Shown: positions 42,388-51,806 of the stretch, piece by piece
Position numbering within the stretch: position 1 is the stretch's first letter
Layout: each line of letters starts with the position of its first letter
Assembly (NCBI RefSeq): GCF_000186865.1
Contig: NW_008705564.1
Coordinates: forward strand, 446,413 to 510,412
Source of the DNA: Aureococcus anophagefferens
Taxonomy: Eukaryota > Sar > Pelagophyceae > Pelagomonadales > Pelagomonadaceae
Reading direction: 5' to 3'
Length of the DNA stretch: 64,000 nt
The notes under the pieces: generated by a model
The model's database searches: none
The model's input: only the letters and a program-made list of their open reading frames with translations
Told to the model about the DNA's origin: nothing
Position numbers and translations under genes: made by a program

Positions 42388-44238
42388 TTAGGACTCGCGC
42401 TGGCGCTTCGGGGGCGGGTCGTCGTCGTCGTCGTCCGCGCAGAGGTCGATGACGGCGGCCTGGGGCTTCGGCTTGGCCGCGGGCCGGGCCGCGTCGTCGT
42501 CGGGCAGCGCGACGTCGATGCTCCGGGAGCCGTCGACGAGCGCGCGCGCGTGTCTGCCGGCCTTGAGGTAGACGACGACGGAGTACGCCGTGAAGTGGAG
42601 GTCCAGGGCGAGGACGCGCGCGACGAGGAGGGACCCGCAGAACTCCTCGAGCGCCTCCTTCGAGAGCCGCTTGGCCACGGTGCCCTTGGCCGCCTTCTTG
42701 CGCACGTCGTCGACGAGCGCCTTGGCCGTGCGCTGCCGCGGCGCGGCGATGGCCTCGGCGGCGAAGGCCTTGGCGAGCGCGAGCGCGGCGCCGTCGTCGT
42801 CGCGCGCCGCCGTCGCCGACGCCGCGCAGGCGTCGCAGCACAACGCGGGGTCGCCGCGCGCGGGGGGGTCCGCGTCGCCGAGCGCGTGGGCGAGCGCTTT
42901 CCGTCGGCACGCACCGCGCGACGAGCAGTAGCAGGCCATGGCCATGCCGTTGGCCGCGCCGGACGCCTCCGTCGCCGTGAGCGAAAAGATGCGCCACAGG
43001 TCCGCGGCGCGGTAGAAGAGGCAGCACCGCGCCGGCGCGCCGTCCCGGCCGGCGCGGCCGGCCTCCTGGTAGTAGCTCTCGAGCGCCTTGCTGCAGGTGA
43101 AGTGCGCGACGTACCGGACGTCAGGCTTGTCGATGCCGAGGCCGAAGGCGATCGTCGCACAGACGACCGCCACGGAGCCGCGGCGCCACGCGTCGTGGAC
43201 GCGGCTCCGGCTCTCGTCGGGCAGGCCCGCGTGGTACGGCGCGGCGCGGAGGCCGCGCGTCCGCAGGCCCGACGACACGTCCTCGCACTCCTTCTGGCTG
43301 AGGCAGTAGACCACGCCCGTCGCCGTCCGGCCGACCTCGTCGACGAACGCGGCGAGCGCCGCGACGGCGTCGTCTTTCGCCGCGGGCTTCCGCCTGACCT
43401 CGAAGAACAGGTTCGGCCGGTCGCTCTTGCCGCGGAACCGCACCGTCCGCCGGCCGAGGCCCAGGATCTCCTCGACGTCTCGCAGGACCCGCGGCGTCGC
43501 CGTCGCCGTGAGCGCGAGAATCGGCACCCGCGGAAACGCGGTGCGCAGGCTTCCGAGCTTGGCGTAGTCGGGCCGGTAGTCGTGGCCCCACGCGCTCGCG
43601 CAGTGCGCCTCGTCGATGACGAAGCGCGCCAGCCGGCCCGCCTTCTCGCACTTCTCGAGCGTCGCCAGCAGCCGCTTCGACGACGCGACGCGCTCGGGCG
43701 TCACGAAGACGACCCGCCCCGCGGCCTCCGCGGCGCCCGTCGCCGCCTCGCCCAGGTCCTTGAGCGCCGCGTTGAGCGCGTCGCGGCCCGACGCCGACGT
43801 CAGCGCGACGGCGCGCAGGCCGAGGTCGCCGCAGGCGCGCGCCTGGTCCTCGATGAGCGAGACGAGCGGGCTCACGACGACGGTCGTCGCCGGCGGCCCC
43901 GCGAGCGCCGGCAGCTGGTAGCACAGCGACTTGCCGCCGCCGGTGCGCAGCACCGCGAAGACGTCGCGCCCCGCGAGCGCGGCGTTAATGATCTCGCGCT
44001 GCAGCGGGCGGAACGCCGCGAGCGCGCAGCGCTGCAGCGCGGCGTCGACGGCGCCATCCCAGGCCTGGCCGCCGCTCCAGTCCTCTTCGACGAGCTCCTC
44101 CTCGTCGACGGGCTCCTCCGCGTCCTCGAGCAGACCGTCGCGCTCCTCCTCCGCCGCCGCGATGAGGCCGTCGATGCGCCGGCGCTCCTCGAGGAGACTC
44201 TGGAGGCGCGCTTCGACCTCGACGAGGCGGTCGGCCAT
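42388..44238 (-). CDS. RecQ-family DNA helicase
   Basis: 616 residues, the size of RECQL/RecQ1. Residues 1-45 are a coiled coil (LQSLLEERRRIDGLIAAAEEE) as in RecQ1 N-termini. Helicase motifs: 0 FRPLQREIINAAL, I VLRTGGGKSLCYQLPAL, Ia VVSPLVSLIEDQ, II FVIDEAHCASAWGHDYRPDY (DEAH plus aromatic-rich loop), III LALTATATPRV, IV TGVVYCLSQKEC, V VAVVCATIAFGLGIDKPDVR, VI YYQEAGRAGRDG. The zinc-binding segment has CYCSSRGACRRKAL and CCDAC, followed by a winged-helix region (~500-575). It unwinds DNA 3' to 5' in repair and recombination. The C-terminal tail ends PPPKRQRES, a nuclear signal. Stop codon is 3 bp from that of the convergent membrane-protein gene. Confidence 0.96.
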   Translation of the reverse strand: MADRLVEVEARLQSLLEERRRIDGLIAAAEEERDGLLEDAEEPVDEEELVEEDWSGGQAWDGAVDAALQRCALAAFRPLQREIINAALAGRDVFAVLRTGGGKSLCYQLPALAGPPATTVVVSPLVSLIEDQARACGDLGLRAVALTSASGRDALNAALKDLGEAATGAAEAAGRVVFVTPERVASSKRLLATLEKCEKAGRLARFVIDEAHCASAWGHDYRPDYAKLGSLRTAFPRVPILALTATATPRVLRDVEEILGLGRRTVRFRGKSDRPNLFFEVRRKPAAKDDAVAALAAFVDEVGRTATGVVYCLSQKECEDVSSGLRTRGLRAAPYHAGLPDESRSRVHDAWRRGSVAVVCATIAFGLGIDKPDVRYVAHFTCSKALESYYQEAGRAGRDGAPARCCLFYRAADLWRIFSLTATEASGAANGMAMACYCSSRGACRRKALAHALGDADPPARGDPALCCDACAASATAARDDDGAALALAKAFAAEAIAAPRQRTAKALVDDVRKKAAKGTVAKRLSKEALEEFCGSLLVARVLALDLHFTAYSVVVYLKAGRHARALVDGSRSIDVALPDDDAARPAAKPKPQAAVIDLCADDDDDDPPPKRQRES

Positions 44239-44414
44239 CAGTGGGGTACCTGACCGTGCCGATTCCGGGCTCGGCGCTGATCACGTGATCTCTATGCGCG
44301 GCAGGAGCTGCGAGAGTTCTTGCATGCCCTCTTCGGACTGCAGATTGAACGCATCCTTCTCTTCACCATGCCGCCGCCGCGATACACCATTCCAATTATG
44401 GCACACCAATCCAA

Positions 44415-47384
44415 TTACGCCGTATTTCCCTTGCCGATGGTCTCGTTCAGCGGGTCGGGCCGGGGCGGCGGCGGGCCGAAGTCGAGGATATCCTTCTTCT
44501 TCGGCGGCGCGGGCGGGTGCGCCTTCTTGTACGCGTCGAGCTTCTTCCGGTAGTGCGTCGCCGCGCGGCGGCGCTCGTCGAGCTGGGCGTCGCTCAGCGC
44601 CGCCTTCGCCGCGCGGGCCTCGGCCTCGGCGCGCGCCTTGTCGTCGAGGAGCCGGCGGAGCTGGTCGTCGAAGGCGCCGCGCTCGACGTCGCGCTCGTCT
44701 TCGAGATCCGCGACTCTCCGCTTGAGCTCCGCCGTCGCGTCGCGGACGGCGGCCTTCGTCGCGCAGCGCGCGCGCGACAGCTCGACCTGGAGGGCCGCCT
44801 CGCGGACGAGGGCCGCCTCGAGCTCGTTGACGGCGGCGCGCTCGCGCCGCAGCGCGTCCGCGGCGCCGTCGAGCGCCCTCCGCCGCGCGGACGCCTGGAG
44901 CCTCGCGATCGTCGCCGCGTGCGCCGCCTCCTCGGCCCAGGCGGGGGCGGGCGGCGGCGGCGCCTCCCGGTCGGCCGCGGCCGCGAGGCCCCGCGCGGCC
45001 GCGGCCTCGGCGCGCTCCGCGCGCGCGCGCGCGAAATCCCGCGGCGTCCGCGACGACAGGCTCCTCTTCGGCTTCGACGGCGCCGACGACGCCGGCGCCG
45101 TCGCGGGCCGCGCCGTTTCCGGCGGCCGCGCCTTCGTCGGCGACGGCCGCCGCCGCGGCGACGGCGGCGGCTTCGCCGCCGCGGGCAGCGGCTCGACCGG
45201 GCGGTCCAGGACGTGGCACAGCGCCTCGAGGTGGAGGACATCCTTGGACCCGGCGGCGGCGAGCAGGTCGTCGACCTCCGTGGGCGAGACGTAGCCCAGC
45301 CCCGCGTCGCGGAACTTGCGCTGCGCGTCGCCCCGGCCCACGCCGGCCTCCGGCGCGCGCGACGCGAGCTTCGCCCAGAGGTGCGCGACCTTGCCGCCGT
45401 ACTTGCCGTCGACGACCTCGCCGACGCAGCGCTTCAGGTCGTCGAGGGGCCGCCGCGGGAAGAGCCAGTCCGCGAACTCGGACCTGCTGACGACGCCGTC
45501 GCCGTTCGCGTCCAATCGGTCGCCGAATAAAGCGCTCTGCCGCCGCGACACGCGCACCCCCCCCGGGAGCTGGAGCGACCGCGCCCAGGCGCCCAGGGCC
45601 GACGTCGGCAACGAATTCTTCGCGTCCTTGCCGCGCTTCTTCGCGACGTCCGCGATCGCGGCGAAGGCCTGGACGACGGGGCTCGGCTCCGGCGCCGCGG
45701 CGTCGTAGTAGTCGCGCGCCGTCGTCCGTAATCCTTCCAGCACCGCGGCGAACTCGGCCTCGCCCTCCTCGGGCGCGTCGACGACGAACTGCTCGATCTC
45801 GTCGCAGGCGACGTCGCCGGAGCCGTCCGCGTCGACGGCGCGCCAGAGCACGCCGAGGTAGCGCCGGGGGACGCGGAACGCCGCGCGCCGCCGCGCGCCG
45901 AGCGACGCGACGGGCGCTTCTTTCAGGATCATGTCGCAGCGCGTCGTGAGCGCGTCGAGCGGGTGGTGGTCGACGAACTCCTCGCCGAGGTCAGCGGCGA
46001 CGGCCGCGAGCTCGACGCCGCAGGCGCGCGCGAGTTCGTCGCCGTTCCTCGCGCCCGCGGCCTCGGCCGCCGACCCGGCCTTGACGCCCCTGACCCAGAG
46101 CGACCGCTCCGTGCGGGACGCGCACCGCTCCTCGACGACGAACCCGAGGCCCGCGAGCGTCGCGCCGTCGCCGCCCGGCAGCGCGAGGAGCACGTCCTCG
46201 ACGCCCACGAGATCCGACGGGACGTCGTCGACGATTTCCACGCCCATGGACGCGACGAGCGCCTCGAACTCGGCCGCGTCGATCTCGCCGGAGCCGTCGG
46301 CGTCGATTTTAGCAAACTCCGACTTCAGCAGATCCCGGATCTTCACCTTGTCCTCGCCGGAGCAGAGGCCGCCGCCGAGGCCGCACCGCTCGAGGAGCGC
46401 GCCGCGGAGCTGCGCCGCGGCGACCGCGAACGCGCCCGCCTCGTCGCCGGCCGTCGCCGCCGCGGGGCCCGCCTCGCTCGCGTCGTCCTCGACCAAAAGC
46501 GCCCCGCCGGCGTCGCCGAGCCAGGCCCGGAACTCGCGGCCGTCGACGCAGCCGGACCCGTCGTCGTCGAGGCTCCGCGCGAGGACCCCAACCTCGCTCC
46601 GGCTCAGGGGCCCCTCGAAGTGGTCCGCCGCGCAGAGCGCCGCGCGCAGGTCACCCGCCGACACGAGGCCCCGCGACGACGCGTCGAGGGCGTCGAAGGT
46701 CACGCGCGGCATGGCCTCGTGCTCCGCCGCGCACCACCGCTGCACGTGCGCCCGCAGGGCCTCGAGCGGCCGCGGCGGCACGAGCCACGCCTGGGCGTCG
46801 TCGACGTCGACGACGCCGTCGCGGTCGCCGTCGAGGCGCTCCGCGACGACGAGGGCGCCGAAGCCGCCGAGCGCGCGGCCGCCGCCGAGGTCGAGGCCGA
46901 GCACGGCGGCGACGACGGCGGCGCGGTCGAGCGCGCCGCCGTTCGGCGCGCCGGGGACGCGCGCCGCGAGCGCGGCGAGCAGGTCGGCGCCGCTCGCGCC
47001 GCCGCCGAGCGCCGCCCGCGCCGCCGCGACGACGCGGTCGACGTCGCGCGCCTCGTCCGTCAGCGCGAGCTCCCGGAGCTCCGGGAACGTGATCCTCGCT
47101 TTCCCCGGCGCCTCGCCCCGCGCGACGCGCAGCTGCCGCGCGGCGCCGAGGAGCGGCAGGATGCGGCTCGCCGCCGCGACGTCGCTGTCGACGGGCGCGC
47201 CGACGCCGGCGCACCAGATCTCGAGGGCCGACGCGTCGCAGGCGCCGCGGCGGCTCGCGCAGTCCCAGGCCGCGGCGACGCGCGCCTCGAGGGCGTCCAA
47301 CTCCTCGCCGCGGGCGTCCAACGCCTGCCGCAGCACGCGCACGGCGGCCTCGACGGTGTGGTGCAGGGATGGCTGCCCCTCCAT
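44415..47384 (-). CDS. Multi-EF-hand protein with PDZ-like domain and C-terminal coiled coil
   Basis: 989 residues. EF-hand loops: LDGDRDGVVDVDDAQAW (~195), LDDDGSGCVDGREFRAWL (~275), FAKIDADGSGEIDAAEFEAL (~355), VDADGSGDVACDEIEQF (~520) and LDANGDGVVSRSEFADWL (~625). At least four have complete D-x-D-x-S/D-G ligands, so Ca2+ binding is expected. Residues ~405-460 (LGFVVEERC, LWVRGVKAGSAAEAAGARNGD) look like a PDZ fold. From ~770 the chain is basic and Pro-rich, then a coiled coil rich in Ala/Arg/Glu (~825-955) ending in HPPAPPKKKDILDFGPPPP. Likely a Ca2+-responsive cytoskeletal or flagellar scaffold; that role is inference. Divergent from the next gene, 109 bp apart. Confidence 0.85.
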   Translation of the reverse strand: MEGQPSLHHTVEAAVRVLRQALDARGEELDALEARVAAAWDCASRRGACDASALEIWCAGVGAPVDSDVAAASRILPLLGAARQLRVARGEAPGKARITFPELRELALTDEARDVDRVVAAARAALGGGASGADLLAALAARVPGAPNGGALDRAAVVAAVLGLDLGGGRALGGFGALVVAERLDGDRDGVVDVDDAQAWLVPPRPLEALRAHVQRWCAAEHEAMPRVTFDALDASSRGLVSAGDLRAALCAADHFEGPLSRSEVGVLARSLDDDGSGCVDGREFRAWLGDAGGALLVEDDASEAGPAAATAGDEAGAFAVAAAQLRGALLERCGLGGGLCSGEDKVKIRDLLKSEFAKIDADGSGEIDAAEFEALVASMGVEIVDDVPSDLVGVEDVLLALPGGDGATLAGLGFVVEERCASRTERSLWVRGVKAGSAAEAAGARNGDELARACGVELAAVAADLGEEFVDHHPLDALTTRCDMILKEAPVASLGARRRAAFRVPRRYLGVLWRAVDADGSGDVACDEIEQFVVDAPEEGEAEFAAVLEGLRTTARDYYDAAAPEPSPVVQAFAAIADVAKKRGKDAKNSLPTSALGAWARSLQLPGGVRVSRRQSALFGDRLDANGDGVVSRSEFADWLFPRRPLDDLKRCVGEVVDGKYGGKVAHLWAKLASRAPEAGVGRGDAQRKFRDAGLGYVSPTEVDDLLAAAGSKDVLHLEALCHVLDRPVEPLPAAAKPPPSPRRRPSPTKARPPETARPATAPASSAPSKPKRSLSSRTPRDFARARAERAEAAAARGLAAAADREAPPPPAPAWAEEAAHAATIARLQASARRRALDGAADALRRERAAVNELEAALVREAALQVELSRARCATKAAVRDATAELKRRVADLEDERDVERGAFDDQLRRLLDDKARAEAEARAAKAALSDAQLDERRRAATHYRKKLDAYKKAHPPAPPKKKDILDFGPPPPRPDPLNETIGKGNTA

Positions 47385-47493
47385 CGTCGGCGGTTGGCTG
47401 CCTTGAATTCTTCAAGAACGCATGTTTTATCCTGTAGCGCGCGCATACAGCATGGGGCTGCCGTAGGCGTGGTTTTGACGCGCACATCGGAGC

Positions 47494-48705
47494 ATGGTCG
47501 GCTTCGTCGACGAGCCCGACCTCAGCAGCGACGACGAGCCGGCGCCGGAGGAGGCGGCGGAGCCCGCCGCCGCCGACGAGGCCGCGGCGCCGGCGCCGGC
47601 CGCCGCGGCGGAGGAAGACGACGACGAGGAGGAGGCGGAGCCGCCGGAGCCCCCCTTCGACCCGCAGGAGGACGCGCGGCCCTACTGCGACGCGGAGCGC
47701 GACGACGAGCGGGGCATCTCGGACAAGTGGCAGCGGTACAACGAGGCCCTCATCTGCCTCATGGAGGACGACTACGACGGCGCCGAGGAGATTTTGAGGC
47801 CCCTCACGGACGAGGACGACGGCGAGATGGCCGAGGACCCGGACGCGCTCTACTGGATGGCGCGCGTCGAGCTGAAGCGCGCGAAGGACGCGGACGACGA
47901 CGCCAAGGCGCGCGGCCGCCGGGCGCCGAGCGAGCATGCCTAAGCCGAGAAGCGGCGCACCATGGCCATGCGCTCGACGAACGTCGTCGGCGACGCCATG
48001 CTCTCCTTCGGCGCGGACGTCGCGCCCGGCGCGGCGCGGCCGCCGCCGCCGTCGGCGGACGGCGGCGACGGCGACGACGCGGCGCCGTCGTCGAGCGCGA
48101 ACGCGGCGCCCTTCGAGCTCAACGCGAACCGCTGGGACCAGTTCGCCGCGGCGAAGTCGGCCCAGCACAAGTTCAAGGGCCTCCTCGCGCGCCGCGGGTC
48201 CGCGGCCCAGAACGTCGCGCCGCCGGCCGGCGTCGAGGCCGCGGAGCACTTTTTGGACCGCGCGCTCGAGGCCATCGAGGCCCACGGGTGCTGCGACGAC
48301 TACGACGAGACGCTGCGCAAGATCCACCTCGAGCAGATGATCTTGGCCATGGAGAGCGGCGACACGAGGACCGCGCGGACCCTCGCGGAGGCCGGCGACA
48401 TCGATTTGGAGGCGGAGACTAGGCTCGTGCTCGCGGAGCTCCTCCTCAAGAGCGGCCAGGAGAAGGGCGCCGCGCGCCAGACCGTGCTCGCGGTCCAGAG
48501 CAACAACGAGAGCCGGCGGACCATGCGCCAGACGATATCGAAGCGGGGCACGCACATGAACGTGCGGCAGAAGTCGATGATCTCCCACGCGCGCGGCCTC
48601 CGCGCGGCCGTCGCCGGCCTCGACGAGGACGACGCCATGGCCGACATGGGGCTCGGGCTCGACTGGGCCTTCGACGAGAAGCCCGACATGCTCGTGCGGG
48701 AGTAA
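47494..48705 (+). CDS. TPR-like protein interrupted by one in-frame stop
   Basis: Two open stretches in the same frame, 47494-47943 and 47944-48705, are separated only by TAA 47941-47943. Part one is acidic, with KWQRYNEALICLMEDDYDGAEEILRPL and DALYWMARVELKRAKDADDD, a TPR-like helix pair. Part two carries NRWDQFAAAKSAQHKFKGLLA, AAEHFLDRALEAIEAHG, HLEQMILAMESGDTRTARTLAEA and LVLAELLLKSGQEKGAARQTV, again alpha-solenoid, then a basic segment and an acidic end. The second part could start at ATG 47962. One gene with a premature stop, or a sequencing error, or two genes, are all possible; the same frame and similar helical style favour one gene. No named family. Confidence 0.6.
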
Positions 48706-48859
48706 GGCGACGCATATTTCGCCGGCTCGGGAAAATCGCAATATATCTAAGTTGCACTTTCCTTCAATATCGCTTCGAGGAAGGGTCAAGTTTTGTGATT
48801 GTTACTAGATCCAGTGCTTCGCATCTGATGCGTCTTGCATAAAGGACCGAACCTGCACC
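48706..48859. promoter_or_regulatory. Low-GC intergenic region
   Basis: Much lower GC than flanking genes, with AATCGCAATATATCTAAG and TTGTGATTGTTACTAGATCC. It lies between a plus-strand stop and a plus-strand start, so it probably holds terminator and promoter of successive genes. Confidence 0.35.
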
Positions 48860-50199
48860 ATGGCCGCCGTGCCTGACTCCCCGTCGTCGCTCTTCACGAG
48901 CGCGGACTCCCCGTCGTCGCTCTTCACGAGCGCGTCGCTCTTCGAGCAGCCCGCGAACAGCACCAACGCCTACGTGGACTGNNNNNNNNNNNNNNNNNNN
49001 NNNNNNNNNNNNNNNNNNNNNNNNNNNNNNNNNNNNNNNNNNNNNNNNNNNNNNNNNNNNNNNNNNNNNNNNNNNNNNNNNNNNNNNNNNNNNNNNNNNN
49101 NNNNNNNNNNNNNNNNNNNNNNNNNNNNNNNNNNNNNNNNNNNNNNNNNNNNNNNNNNNNNNNNNNNNNNNNNNNNNNNNNNNNNNNNNNNNNNNNNNNN
49201 NNNNNNNNNNNNNNNNNNNNNNNNNNNNNNNNNNNNNNNNNNNNNNNNNNNNNNNNNNNNNNNNNNNNNNNNNNNNNNNNNNNNNNNNNNNNNNNNNNNN
49301 NNNNNNNNNNNNNNNNNNNNNGCGGGCCGCGGCCCGGGCCGCTCGCGCGCGCGCCGGGCGACCGCGGCGGCATGCGCCGCACGGCGAGCTTCTCCTCGGA
49401 CTCGTCCGGCGGCTCCGCGCGCCGCGCCGCGCGCCGCCGGCCCGCGCCACCGCCGCCGGCCGCGAGCCGCGAGGACGAGGCCGCGGTCGTGCGCGAGACC
49501 GTCGCGATCCTGGACGCCGCCGCGGACCGCGCGCTCACGGCCGTCGACCTCGGGAACGCGCTCCGCGCGCGCGTCGGCGTCGACGCGCTCGGCCGCGTCC
49601 GCGCGTCGCACGGCGGCCTGCTCGCGCTCCTCGAGCGCCACCCGCGGGCCCTCCGCGTCCGCCGCGTGCCCAAGCGCGACGTCGTCGAGCTCGCGCCGCG
49701 GCGCCTCGACGCCTGGGGCGACGACGGCGACGCGCTCCCGGCGACCCCGCCCGGCGACGCGCTCCCGGCGAACCCCCGCGGCGCCGCGCCCGCGGTGACG
49801 CCCGAGCGCTGGGAGTCGCGGGCCGACGGGCTGCTCAGCGCGGCCGCGCCGGCGTTCGCGCCGGCGGCCGCGGCCGCGCCGGCGCCCTTCGCGGCGCCGC
49901 CGCTCGGGTCGCTCTTCGCCGCGCCCGCGGCGCCCGCGGCCGCGCCCGCGGACCTGACGCGCGCGGACTACGCGCCGACGCGGCCGTGGCGCCGCGGCCC
50001 GGCCGACGACGCGGCCGTCGCCGCGCTCCGCGGCGAGCTCCGAAACGCGCCGGCGCCGCCGACGCTCAACAAGGCGCGGGCCGCGCTCCAGCGCGCGCTC
50101 CGCCTGACCGAGTCCGTGAAGACGGTCCCCCTCCGCGCGTTCCTCGACGCCTACGGCGACGTCTTCGAGGTCCGCCGCGACCGCGTGTTCCTGCTCTAG
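48860..50199 (+). CDS. LOTUS/OST-HTH-like protein, sequence broken by an assembly gap
   Basis: N-terminal exon or part: MAAVPDSPSSLFTSADSPSS with a 10-residue tandem repeat, up to the gap at 48982. After the gap a different frame is open from 49324 to TAG 50199. Residues after the gap include EAAVVRETVAILDAAADRAL, VDLGNALRARVGVDALGRVR, HGGLLALLERHPRALRVRRV and a second, C-terminal winged-helix-like unit AALQRALRLTESVKTVPLRA, FLDAYGDVFEVRRDRVFLL. Both resemble LOTUS/OST-HTH RNA-binding domains. The linker is Ala/Pro-rich. The frame mismatch across the 340-base gap means the gap length is nominal or hides an intron. Joining the two parts is inference. Confidence 0.5.
48875..48934 (+). repeat. 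30-bp perfect tandem repeat, two units
   Basis: GACTCCCCGTCGTCGCTCTT followed by CACGAGCGCG occurs at 48875-48904 and again at 48905-48934, encoding DSPSSLFTSA twice in frame. It lies just before the assembly gap, so more copies may be hidden there. Confidence 0.9.
48982..49321. other. Assembly gap (340 N)
   Basis: A run of 340 undetermined bases inside a gene. It separates two coding parts that are in different frames. Confidence 1.
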
Positions 50200-50594
50200 G
50201 TTGGAGCTTAAACTTGTGCTCGTGTACGACTACTTCAGGAACTCGTCGAACTGGATCGGCCGTGGACCGAGCGAGGCCTGGACCCACGCCTGGACCGGGG
50301 CCCGCAGGGTGCCCGGCGGGCCGGCCCGAACGCCCAGCCACTTGCCCAGCCCCGGAGGTCCCCGGGCGGCCCGGGGGGCCGGCCAAGGCCGCCTGGCGTG
50401 ATCGTAGGCCGATCGTGTTGCCACGGTTGGACGCCTGCGCCGCCGTCGACCGCCCGGCGTTGCGCGCACCCGTGCGCCGCCCCCCACCGACCGCACCACC
50501 CAGCGTCAAACCCCTTCGCGCGCCGCACTGCCGCACTGCCGCCGCACTGTCGACCACCCCGCCGAACCCGTTGGGGAACGAGCGCGGCGACGCG
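50200..50594. other. Intergenic region before the Mad3-like gene
   Basis: 395 bp. Left part is G/C-rich with CCCGGAGGTCCCCGGGCGGCCCGGGGGGCCGG, able to form hairpins; right part is C/A-rich (CCGCACTGCCGCACTGCCGCCGCACTG), like the leader before other plus-strand genes here. No gene supported. Confidence 0.35.
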
Positions 50595-51806
50595 ATGGAC
50601 GACGTTGAGGAACGCGCGCGCGAGTTCGCGCTGCTCGACGATCCCCTCACCGCCTGGCTGGAGTACATCGAGACCCACCGCGCCAAGGCAGAGCTCCGGG
50701 AGCGGTGCGCCTCCGCGCTCGCGGACGACGCGCGCTACCGGAACGACGAGCGCTTCGTGCGGGTGTGGTTGGGCGTGGCTTCCGTCGCGTCGGATCCGAA
50801 GCCCGTCTTCGCGGAGATGGTGGTCAAGAACATCGGCGCGGAGCTGGCCCTGTTCTGGGTGGCGCGGGCCTTCGTCGCGGAGAAGGCCGGGGATTTTACG
50901 GAGGCGGAATCGCTCTTCGCGCGCGGCGCGGCGCTGAACGCGAGGCCCCGGGACATGCTCGCGAAGCGGCGGCGCGAGTTCGACCGGCGCATGCGGCGCC
51001 ACTGGCTGACGGAGGCAGAGTCGCGGAAGGCGGCGGAGTCCGACGCGGAGCCGTCGTCGGTCGCCGAACCGCCGCCGGAAGCGGCGGCCGCGCCGGCCGC
51101 GGCGGCGCCGGCCTTCACCATCTTCGAGGAGGCCGCGCCCGCCGCGCCCGCCGCGTCCGCGCCGCCCGCGCCCGCCGTGCCCGCGCCCGCCGCGCCCGCG
51201 TTCGCGATCTTCGACGACTCGGACGCGGCGCCGGCGCCGGCGCCGGCCGTCGCGATCTTCGACGACGGGGCGGCGCCGCCGCCGCCGCCGCCGCCCGCGG
51301 CGGCGCGCCGGACGCCGCGCGTCGCCTTCGCGGACTGCCCCGCGAGGGAGCCGGAGCCGGCGCCGGACGCGCGGGGCGACGAGGTGAGCTTCGAGGAGCG
51401 GCGCCACGTCGCGCGCGGCGGCCGGCCCGCGGCGCCGCGCGCCGCCGCGCCGCGGTCCGCGGCGCGGCCGGCGCTCGGCGCGGTCCCCCAGTCGGCCGCG
51501 CGGCCCGTGCTCGGCGTGCTCCAGGACCGGAGCAACGACGACGCGACGGTGACGACGGCGTCGAAGCCGCGGCGCCTCGTCTTCTCGACGGCGAAGCGCG
51601 ACGGGCCCATGTCGATCCGCCGCGCGGAGCGCGACGACCTCACGATCAACAGCGCCATCGCCCTCCAGGAGATGGACTCCCTCTTCGCCCACAACTCGCC
51701 GCCGCCGAGCGCCAAGCCGCCGTCGCCCGCGGCGCCGCGCTTCGAGATCCTCGACGAGGAGTCGTCCCGCAAGCCCCTCAAGCCGCGCGCCATCTTCCAG
51801 GACTAA
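50595..51806 (+). CDS. Mad3/BubR1-like spindle checkpoint protein (kinase-less MadBub)
   Basis: 403 residues from ATG 50595. Residues ~12-135 match the Mad3/Bub1 N-terminal TPR region: DDPLTAWLEYIETHRAKAEL, RYRNDERFVRVWLGVASVAS, ELALFWVARAFVAEKAGDFT and EAESLFARGAALNARPRDML. ABBA-type motifs (F-x-I-F-x-acidic), which bind Cdc20, are seen at FTIFEE (174-179) and FAIFDD (203-208), with a weaker VAIFDD (219-224). RPVLGVLQDRSN resembles a D-box. A segment DLTINSAIALQEMDSLFAHN matches the short TINT..A..EI..MF-like motif of Mad3/BubR1 proteins. No kinase domain follows, so it is Mad3-like; no clear KEN box is visible. It would inhibit APC/C-Cdc20 until chromosomes attach. Upstream frame is open but non-homologous. 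Confidence 0.88.
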   Translation: MDDVEERAREFALLDDPLTAWLEYIETHRAKAELRERCASALADDARYRNDERFVRVWLGVASVASDPKPVFAEMVVKNIGAELALFWVARAFVAEKAGDFTEAESLFARGAALNARPRDMLAKRRREFDRRMRRHWLTEAESRKAAESDAEPSSVAEPPPEAAAAPAAAAPAFTIFEEAAPAAPAASAPPAPAVPAPAAPAFAIFDDSDAAPAPAPAVAIFDDGAAPPPPPPPAAARRTPRVAFADCPAREPEPAPDARGDEVSFEERRHVARGGRPAAPRAAAPRSAARPALGAVPQSAARPVLGVLQDRSNDDATVTTASKPRRLVFSTAKRDGPMSIRRAERDDLTINSAIALQEMDSLFAHNSPPPSAKPPSPAAPRFEILDEESSRKPLKPRAIFQD

